Origin: Paraglaciecola sp. 20A4
GTDB lineage: Bacteria; Pseudomonadota; Gammaproteobacteria; Enterobacterales; Alteromonadaceae
Reading direction: 5' to 3'
Assembly (NCBI RefSeq): GCF_011378905.1
Contig: NZ_WTPY01000034.1
Coordinates: 1-48,224, forward strand
DNA length: 48,224 bases
Part shown: positions 42,935 to 48,224 of the stretch, one piece after another
Layout of the letters: every line of letters begins with the position of its first letter
Numbering within the stretch: position 1 is the first letter of the stretch
The notes under the pieces: generated by a model
What the model saw: only the letters and a program-made list of their open reading frames with translations
Databases searched by the model: none
What the model was told of the DNA's origin: nothing
Made by a program: the position numbers and the translations under genes

Positions 42935-43531
42935 TTAGTCGTTCTTTTGGTGCTTGGCGCGTTTGCGAAGCTGCGCCGTTTGAAGATGTAAACTGGCACG
43001 TACGAGAAGATCTTGGTCTTCTTCACGAATACAGTTATAAATGAGTGAAACGTGGTATCTATCGCCTACTTGCTGACATTTGATGACTTCGCCATAGCAA
43101 AAAATTGCCGACGCTTCTTCTTTTAGAAATAGCTTAAGTTCAATGTTTTGCTCAACACTATAGGCTTCATCACACATTACGATTATGCCGCCCCCACCAA
43201 ACTTAAAAGACTCGTAAGCAAGGCTAGGGTCATCTTGTTGTTGCAAGACTAAAGACATTAATAGGTCTATTTTACGGGATTGGGCATTTAAAAAATTAGC
43301 CAGTTCGACCGCGTGCTCACCCAAATTACGCAGGGGTCGCAGTGCCTGAGCATCAATTGCGGTAGCTTCACTTGCCACGCGAAAGGCATAGGGCATATGG
43401 TCGCTTAAGTCTTCTACTTCCGGCAGCACAAAATTTGCCTCAAGCGCTTTGAAATTAACGCGAATAGCGTGCTCTATGGTGAAGAACTCATTAAACTGCT
43501 GCTGTTTCTCTTCAAGGCTTAAGCCGTGCAT
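42935..43531 (-). CDS. PilZ-like domain protein upstream of mfd
   Basis: This 198-residue cytoplasmic protein has a helical N-terminal region and a beta-rich C-terminal region (about 115-180: KFGGGGIIVMCDEAYSVEQ, then LFLKEEASAIFCYGEVI and RYHVSLIYNCIREED) that looks like a PilZ fold. The usual c-di-GMP residues are altered: the DxSxxG motif is FGGGGI and no clear RxxxR precedes it. It may bind c-di-GMP weakly or not at all. I use the ATG at 43531, with GGAGAA 5-8 bases upstream; an in-frame ATG at 43579 would add 16 residues behind a poor site. It leads the PilZ-mfd-csiV operon. Confidence 0.72.
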   Translation of the reverse strand: MHGLSLEEKQQQFNEFFTIEHAIRVNFKALEANFVLPEVEDLSDHMPYAFRVASEATAIDAQALRPLRNLGEHAVELANFLNAQSRKIDLLMSLVLQQQDDPSLAYESFKFGGGGIIVMCDEAYSVEQNIELKLFLKEEASAIFCYGEVIKCQQVGDRYHVSLIYNCIREEDQDLLVRASLHLQTAQLRKRAKHQKND

Positions 43532-43821
43532 GTATTCTCCGCTATTTATTCCGCCACTTAAGGCCTGTCTCTTAATCATTTACTCGGCAACTAACTGACC
43601 AGCTCAACCCAAGGTAAATATAAGATAAATTCCAAAGGTTCTTAACGTTAACTGCGTTGGTTTAACATTGTAACCTTGTTTGCGCTATGACCAGAGCGTA
43701 TTATTCAAAAAACGTTTTACTTTACCATGAGTTAAGCGATTATTTATTACCACGTTTGATGCGCACCGTTATAGTTAACGCTGAATTATCCTTAACCCCT
43801 GGCCAAGAGTCTATTGCAAGC

Positions 43822-45033
43822 ATGTTTCACTCTGTTTCCGCATTTATCGGTTTGCGTTATGCAAAATCATCTAAAGGTAACCATTTTATTGCGTTTATCA
43901 ACGCCTTTTCAGCCATCGGCATTGCGCTTGGCTTGATGTCTTTGATTGTAGTTTTATCGGTAATGAACGGTTTTGAAGGAGATTTAAAAGACCGTATTCT
44001 AGGTATCGCACCACATGTTGTGGTCGATACGCGCGGTGCTAATAATGAGATCATTTCTGCGCTTGGGCAGTTGCCTGGCGTTTTGGCTACCAGTGACTTT
44101 ATCGAAACCGAGGGGGTGATTCAATCGCCTCGAAGTTTAGAGGGCGTAATGATCCAAGGCGTAGAGCCTGAGGTGACCGAACAGCATTCTATTATCGCCG
44201 ACAATATGTTGGTAGGGCAGATCAGTGATTTAACTCCCGGCGGCTACGGCATTATTGTCGGGCGAGCACTGGCAACACGAATTGGTTTGCGAGTAGGGGA
44301 ACAAACGCGAATTATTTCAGCCGAAGGAAGTGTTTTTGGGCCTTTTGGACAAATGCCCAGCCAGCGTTTATTCACTGTGGTTGGGGTGTTTGATGTAGGT
44401 TCAGAGCTTGATGCGAAAGTAATTTTGATGAACATTAAAGACAGCGCCAAACTTATGCGCAACAGAGTCAGTCGTATCGCGCAAACCCGCTTGTTCCTGC
44501 AGGATCCGTTTGAGTATAAAACGGTGGTAGAGCAAATCACTGAATTTGGGCTGGCAAGTGATGATTGGCGCACACGTCAAGGTCCATTATTTGATGCGGT
44601 TAAAATGGAAAAGAACATGATGGCGTTAATGCTGCTGCTAATTATTGCTGTGGCAGCCTTTAATATCGTATCGGCATTGGTCATGGTCGTCACTGAGAAA
44701 AAAGGAGATATCGCAATATTGCTAACCCAAGGGTTATCTCGGGGGCGTATTATGCAGGTATTTTTATTTAACGGCTTATACAACGGTATTAAAGGTACGT
44801 TTTTTGGTGCCCTAGGGGGCTTGATATTGGTTAGCCAACTAAACAATATACTCAGTATACTGAATGTGCCAATTATGGCTGCCACAGGGGGCGAAGGCTT
44901 ACCTGTTATTATGCATTGGCAGCAAATCGTTATGCTCATTTTGTTTTCGTTATTATTGTGCTTTGTTGCCAGCATTTATCCTGCTTATCGGGCGTTAAAA
45001 GTTGACCCAGCTAGCGCCTTAAAATACGAATAA
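43822..45033 (+). CDS. lolC: LolC-like lipoprotein-releasing permease
   Basis: LolC/E proteins are the membrane subunits of the LolCDE exporter, which releases lipoproteins from the inner membrane. The 403-residue protein has an N-terminal helix (FIAFINAFSAIGIALGLMSLIVVLSVMNGFE), a large periplasmic domain, and three C-terminal helices, ending YPAYRALKVDPASALKYE, as in LolC. I use the ATG at 43822 because the family begins there (MFHSVSAFIGLRYAKSS); an upstream in-frame start at 43687 adds 45 unlike residues. The ATPase lolD and partner lolE do not follow; the next gene is a phosphoribosyltransferase. This breaks the usual lolCDE operon. Confidence 0.87.
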   Translation: MFHSVSAFIGLRYAKSSKGNHFIAFINAFSAIGIALGLMSLIVVLSVMNGFEGDLKDRILGIAPHVVVDTRGANNEIISALGQLPGVLATSDFIETEGVIQSPRSLEGVMIQGVEPEVTEQHSIIADNMLVGQISDLTPGGYGIIVGRALATRIGLRVGEQTRIISAEGSVFGPFGQMPSQRLFTVVGVFDVGSELDAKVILMNIKDSAKLMRNRVSRIAQTRLFLQDPFEYKTVVEQITEFGLASDDWRTRQGPLFDAVKMEKNMMALMLLLIIAVAAFNIVSALVMVVTEKKGDIAILLTQGLSRGRIMQVFLFNGLYNGIKGTFFGALGGLILVSQLNNILSILNVPIMAATGGEGLPVIMHWQQIVMLILFSLLLCFVASIYPAYRALKVDPASALKYE

Positions 45034-45188
45034 GCCAGTGCGCATGGTGTTGGGTAAGTCATAAATATGCAATATTGCCCATCTCTTATTGCATAATTTC
45101 AGTGTATAATGGGCGATGTTTTCATATTCGCACGCTGGCTTGTAGTGTTATGCAGTCAGCGGCAGTTCACGCTTTAAAGGGTTTTTCG

Positions 45189-45746
45189 ATGGAAAAAACA
45201 TTTATCACCGCTCAGCAATTATTAGAAGATTCATTCCGCTTAGCATCAAAAGTATACGAAGACGGTTTTCGTCCCCAGTTCATTATTGGTATTTGGCGAG
45301 GTGGTGCGCCCATCGGTATCGCAGTGCAAGAGTATTTCGATTTTAAGAAAGTAGAGACAGATCACATCGCTGTGCGTACCTCTTCTTATTACGGTATTGA
45401 TCAACAATCAAAAACGATCAAAGTTCATGGTTTACATTACTTGATTGAAAATGCCAATGCAGAAGATGACTTGCTAATCGTAGATGATGTTTTTGACTCT
45501 GGGCGTAGTGTTGATGCATTGATCACTCAGATCAAGAAGTTATCTCGCGCAAATATGCCTAAAAACGTGCGTATTGCGTGTCCTTATTACAAGCCAAAGA
45601 ATAACAAAACGGACATCGTTCCTGACTACTTTGTGCATGAAAGCGAAGAGTGGTTGGTGTTTCCCCATGAGATTTCAGGTTTGACGCCAGATGAAATTAT
45701 TAACGGCAAAACGGATTTGGCTAACGTGCGAGATATTTTGATTTAA
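45189..45746 (+). CDS. Phosphoribosyltransferase (hypoxanthine/xanthine type)
   Basis: This 185-residue type I phosphoribosyltransferase has the PRPP motif LLIVDDVFDSGRSV around residues 97-110, an N-terminal FIIGIWRGGAPIG loop, and a C-terminal hood with PDYFVHESEEWLVFPHEI. The fold and this ending fit purine-salvage enzymes of the Hpt/Gpt type, making IMP, XMP or GMP from free base and PRPP. Which base it prefers is not clear. The ATG at 45189 follows AAAGGG; longer in-frame starts are not like the family. A strong terminator follows. Confidence 0.85.
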   Translation: MEKTFITAQQLLEDSFRLASKVYEDGFRPQFIIGIWRGGAPIGIAVQEYFDFKKVETDHIAVRTSSYYGIDQQSKTIKVHGLHYLIENANAEDDLLIVDDVFDSGRSVDALITQIKKLSRANMPKNVRIACPYYKPKNNKTDIVPDYFVHESEEWLVFPHEISGLTPDEIINGKTDLANVRDILI

Positions 45747-45778
45747 AGTATATTAAACCAGCGCCAAGGTTTTATATT

Positions 45779-45803
45779 AAGGAGCATTAACGCTCCTTTT
45801 TTT
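45779..45803 (+). terminator. Terminator after the phosphoribosyltransferase gene
   Basis: AAGGAGC (45779-45785), loop ATTAAC, GCTCC and seven T residues (45797-45803) form a compact intrinsic terminator. The rest of the gap to 45927 shows no gene. Confidence 0.88.
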
Positions 45804-45927
45804 GTGTCTGAATATTCGAGCAGTGAAACATCCGAATCGCTTGCATTGACTGCCAAGTGTTCATCTAATCAAATGCTTTATCTAAACAGACACATTAGGC
45901 ATTGTTGTATAGCGTTACATTAACCGC

Positions 45928-46461
45928 TTAAAAACTAAATAACTTAACCGTATTATTGGTTTTCCAGCGTTTTTTGGCTGCAATTTGCTCATGACGTTTT
46001 TCAGATTCGAACATCCAATGTTTATTTGCCGCAACAAGATTGTTACCAGCGTTTTGTGCCCATTGAGTGCGGGCTTCCTGGGAAACGAACATGTACAACT
46101 TGCCTTCTTGCAGCATATAAATAGCGGGGTTGGCTATCACGTCTTTTTCCATCACGAGTGATTGCGCACACAGGCCACCAAATTCGGGTAGATACTGAGC
46201 AGGATTTTTAGCAAATTTTTGTTGATTCTCTTCACTGGTAAAGAGGTAACGTTCGCCATGATAAACAGCTTGAAAGGCATCATTACCCTTTTGGGCACCG
46301 CTTAAATTGAAATATGTAGTTGCGTCATATCCCCCTAATGCAAGTGTGGCCTGTTTTTCAAGTGATGCCCTGTCAATTGATTCGGCTGACGCTACGTTAA
46401 TCCCTAAAACGCACAATGTTAGGAATATCCCGGCGAGTTTGAGTAATTTATTGCTGAACAT
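45928..46461 (-). CDS. Periplasmic YHS-domain protein
   Basis: This 177-residue protein has a Sec signal peptide (MFSNKLLKLAGIFLTLCVLGINVASA) and a YHS domain. The domain shows LGGYDATTYFNLSGAQKG, AVYHGERYLFTSEENQQKF, NPAQYLPEFGGLCAQS and a C-terminal WAQNAGNNLVAANKHW. YHS domains often bind metal through a Cys and occur with copper or heavy-metal proteins; the Cys in GGLCAQS is the only one in the mature protein. No metal transporter is adjacent. It lies alone, opposite in strand to the MmcQ-like gene. Function not established. Confidence 0.85.
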   Translation of the reverse strand: MFSNKLLKLAGIFLTLCVLGINVASAESIDRASLEKQATLALGGYDATTYFNLSGAQKGNDAFQAVYHGERYLFTSEENQQKFAKNPAQYLPEFGGLCAQSLVMEKDVIANPAIYMLQEGKLYMFVSQEARTQWAQNAGNNLVAANKHWMFESEKRHEQIAAKKRWKTNNTVKLFSF

Positions 46462-46673
46462 ATTGTAGAGTCCTTTACGGCTGAATTGTTGTTTTGTATT
46501 GGTAGAGACAAGGCGAGTAACAATAATCTTGCAAAGACGAAGCGAAATATTTCAAACTCGAAAAGTAAACACCGGGGAAAACGCACTACTATCAGGACTT
46601 GGTAATAGGTTTATAGGTAAAATAAGGTTTATAGTAAAGGCCGTTGCTTTGGCTACATTGCGCTTAATTAAAT

Positions 46674-47135
46674 ATGAAAATTCACACATACAAGCAAACC
46701 CACAGTCAGGCATTTTCTGACGCTCGTCGATGGCTACTAGATTTCCCTGAAACCGCTGAAGACTTCCCGTTTGGCCCTGACGTAGCGGTGTTTAAAGTCA
46801 AAGGTAAAATGTACGCCACGCTAGCTGCTGAGAAAATCGCTAAACAGAGCAAGCAGAGCCAAAGCGTTGAGATCCCGTTCATTACTCGTAATGCTGACCA
46901 AGTGCACGAATACAGAATGAACCTCAAATGCGATCCACAAGAAGCCATTATGCTACGTGATGTATTCAGTGCGGTCATGCCTGGCTATCATATGAATAAG
47001 CAACATTGGAACACGGTGAAGTTAGATGGCAGCCTACCGCAAGGTGAGCTTAAGCGTATGATCCATAACTCATATATGCTGGTGGTCAATAAGTTGCCGA
47101 AAAAAGACCAAGTGTCGATCTTGCTCCACCTATAG
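46674..47135 (+). CDS. MmcQ/YjbR family protein
   Basis: This 153-residue cytoplasmic protein matches the MmcQ/YjbR family, which has a double-wing DNA-binding-like fold and no firm function. Family signs are EDFPFGPDVAVFKVKGKMYATL, NLKCDPQEAIMLR, GYHMNKQHWNTVKLDGSLP and HNSYMLVVNKLPKK. The N terminus (MKIHTYKQTHSQAFSDARRWLLDFPETAE) is helical and typical. No good ribosome site is visible before the ATG at 46674. The 46462-46673 gap has no other supported gene. Confidence 0.9.
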   Translation: MKIHTYKQTHSQAFSDARRWLLDFPETAEDFPFGPDVAVFKVKGKMYATLAAEKIAKQSKQSQSVEIPFITRNADQVHEYRMNLKCDPQEAIMLRDVFSAVMPGYHMNKQHWNTVKLDGSLPQGELKRMIHNSYMLVVNKLPKKDQVSILLHL

Positions 47136-47418
47136 TGTTCGCTTTATGACATCGCATGATTAATAGCCCACTTAGCAGCACTAGGTGTGAAGCCCTGTTA
47201 ATGCTTAGCGACAAGGAATAGATAAAACGGGCACGTGACACCGGCAGTATGGCCTTTTCCTCACTTTTTAGTGAATATATCTGATAGTGAATATATCTGA
47301 AACCTTCAAGAGCGTTACTTAACAATCCTCGCAGTGGCACGTTGATTGCTATTCAACCTATGAAGTACTTCTGTACACAGCACAGTGTTCAGATAATTTT
47401 CCACTATAGGAGAGATGT
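47136..47418 (+). other. Intergenic region upstream of csbD-like gene
   Basis: No gene is supported on either strand. It holds the tandem repeat at 47269-47300 and a TCACT/AGTGA small dyad beside it. The promoter of the CsbD-like gene should be in the last 80 bases, but no clear sigma-70 hexamers are seen. Confidence 0.4.
47269..47300. repeat. 16-base tandem duplication
   Basis: TAGTGAATATATCTGA occurs twice in direct succession (47269-47284 and 47285-47300), identical in both copies. It lies in the gap between the MmcQ-like gene and the CsbD-like gene. Two copies only, so it is a simple duplication, perhaps an operator or slippage product. Confidence 0.75.
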
Positions 47419-47616
47419 ATGAATCAAGATCAAGCTGAAGGAAATTGGAAACAGTTGAAAGGTAAAGCCCAGCAGAAATGGGGTGATTTAACTGACGATG
47501 ATGTGGATAAAATGAAAGGCAGCCGCACAGAATTAATTGGAAAAATTCAAGAGAAGTACGGTAAGTCCAAGGAAGAAGCGGAGCGCGAGGTAGACGAGTT
47601 CTTTAATAGCAAATAG
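47419..47616 (+). CDS. CsbD-family stress protein
   Basis: This 65-residue, highly charged, helical protein has the CsbD-family opening MNQDQAEGNWKQLKGKAQQK, then KWGDLTDDDVDKMKGSR and KIQEKYGKSKEEAEREVDEF. CsbD-like proteins are induced by general stress in many bacteria and have no known activity. It starts with AGGAGAG 5 bases upstream. A long hairpin follows within 25 bases of the stop. Confidence 0.93.
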   Translation: MNQDQAEGNWKQLKGKAQQKWGDLTDDDVDKMKGSRTELIGKIQEKYGKSKEEAEREVDEFFNSK

Positions 47617-47953
47617 CGTTTACTGCCAAAAGCTTTTTTAAAAGCGCGTGAAGAAGATACCCCGCAATAACGGGAAGTGTCTTCGACACGCGCTTTCTTG
47701 TTTGCGCTTACCTACAACATCATAAAAAAATCTCATCGAACTGTCTATTTAATAGCATTGCGCCAGACGTTGTGCCGCGTGAAAATTTTACACTAAGGTC
47801 ATAAATTTATTCAAAGCTAAGACGTGAGATTAAATCTAATGCAGGTATATTTTAAGCCGCTAGGCCGCATAGTATAAGGTTTTCGAACTTTTCAGTTAAA
47901 TTGGCACAATTGAAGCATTAGTTAAAGTCCATAAATCATGATAAGGAATGTGT
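47617..47953 (+). other. Gene-free region between csbD-like and DUF1328 genes
   Basis: It begins with the hairpin at 47641-47696 and is otherwise AT-rich. The last 120 bases should hold the DUF1328 promoter, including GAACTTTTCAG near 47885, a weak resemblance to a sigma-E -35 element. No coding frame is supported. Confidence 0.35.
47641..47696 (+). terminator. Long hairpin, probable terminator of the CsbD-like gene
   Basis: AAAGCGCGTG (47641-47650) pairs perfectly with CACGCGCTTT (47687-47696). Inside, GAAGATAC pairs with GTGTCTTC (one G-T) and CCCG with CGGG, with small bulges. It is followed by CTTG rather than a long T run, so termination is likely but not certain. Confidence 0.6.
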
Positions 47954-48115
47954 ATGTTACGTTGGGCTGTTATTTTTCTCGTTATCGCACTGGTTGCAGC
48001 AGTGTTAGGTTTTGGCGGTATTGCAGGTTCTGCTGCCGGCATCGCAAAGATTATTTTCTTTGTATTTCTCGTACTACTGGTTATCTCAGTGGTCATGGGC
48101 CGAAGGAAAGTCTAG
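47954..48115 (+). CDS. DUF1328 small membrane protein
   Basis: This 53-residue protein ([20 protein letters not shown]..., ending VVMGRRKV) has two hydrophobic helices joined by [11 protein letters not shown], matching the DUF1328/YtjA family of tiny membrane proteins. It starts at the ATG at 47954, with AAGGAA 6 bases upstream, and stops with TAG at 48113-48115. Like the CsbD-like neighbour, the family is often linked to stress conditions, but its role is not known. Only 109 bases remain to the window end, with one small GATCGG/CCGATC hairpin (48178-48193). Confidence 0.9.
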   Translation: MLRWAVIFLVIALVAAVLGFGGIAGSAAGIAKIIFFVFLVLLVISVVMGRRKV

Positions 48116-48224
48116 CTAAATTTATTGTGAATAGGCTGCCAGCGGGCTAATGCCGATCAGTTAAGAAATATTTTAGCGATCGGTTGACCGATCCTCAGAA
48201 CCGTTCAAAATCCGATGAGTCATT

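Noticed and set aside
46499-46720. 73-residue forward frame before the MmcQ-like gene
   Set aside because: It starts with a non-ATG codon without a ribosome site, overlaps the start of the MmcQ/YjbR gene, and its product resembles no family.
47269-47300. CRISPR array
   Set aside because: Only two directly adjacent copies without spacers.
47086-47340. 84-residue reverse frame over the MmcQ-like gene end
   Set aside because: It overlaps the 3' end of a well-supported gene and the tandem repeat, with no ribosome site and no recognisable motifs.

Overview
The window is chromosomal DNA from a Gram-negative gammaproteobacterium, most likely a marine member of the Alteromonadales (Paraglaciecola, Glaciecola or Alteromonas-like). 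The evidence is the gammaproteobacterial tRNA-fMet/rimP/nusA/infB/rbfA/truB/rpsO block, bamE, recN-nadK, the mfd/csiV/PilZ cluster, a PEP-CTERM-type exported protein and a large TonB-dependent receptor. Base composition is moderate and even. I saw no phage, transposase, integrase or CRISPR array. Genus assignment is inference.

Layout. Positions 1-7.4 kb hold phhB, an initiator tRNA and the translation/transcription block rimP-nusA-infB-rbfA-truB-rpsO. pnp, the usual neighbour of rpsO, is absent. Positions 7.4-10.6 kb hold a frameshifted PEP-CTERM-type gene and a reverse-strand operon of an ATM1-like ABC exporter and two small proteins. Positions 10.7-15.3 kb (reverse) hold a membrane GGDEF diguanylate cyclase and a pqiABC lipid-transport operon. 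Positions 15.4-17.7 kb hold a low-molecular-weight phosphotyrosine phosphatase coupled to a BtuCD-like importer. Next come class II DAHP synthase, Fur-boxed feoA-feoB, a NYN-domain protein, a small conserved ORF, ybiT, bamE, recN (with paired SOS-like boxes), nadK, nagZ and a DASS transporter.

The most interesting segment is 30.8-38.0 kb. A LysR regulator is divergent from four genes in one direction: a Tat-exported L-amino-acid-oxidase-like flavoenzyme, a diheme cytochrome c, a RidA-like imine deaminase with a Sec signal peptide, and a TonB-dependent receptor. Together they suggest a periplasmic amino-acid dehydrogenation pathway. The receptor imports the substrate, the flavoenzyme makes a 2-imino acid and passes electrons to cytochrome c, and the exported RidA hydrolyses the imine to a keto acid and ammonia. 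An exported DUF1805/YunC-like protein lies just before the LysR gene. The individual families are known; I do not know a described system combining them, and the function is inferred.

Positions 38.0-48.2 kb hold csiV-mfd-PilZ (reverse), a lone lolC-like permease gene, a phosphoribosyltransferase, a periplasmic YHS protein, a MmcQ/YjbR protein, and two small stress-type genes (CsbD and DUF1328).
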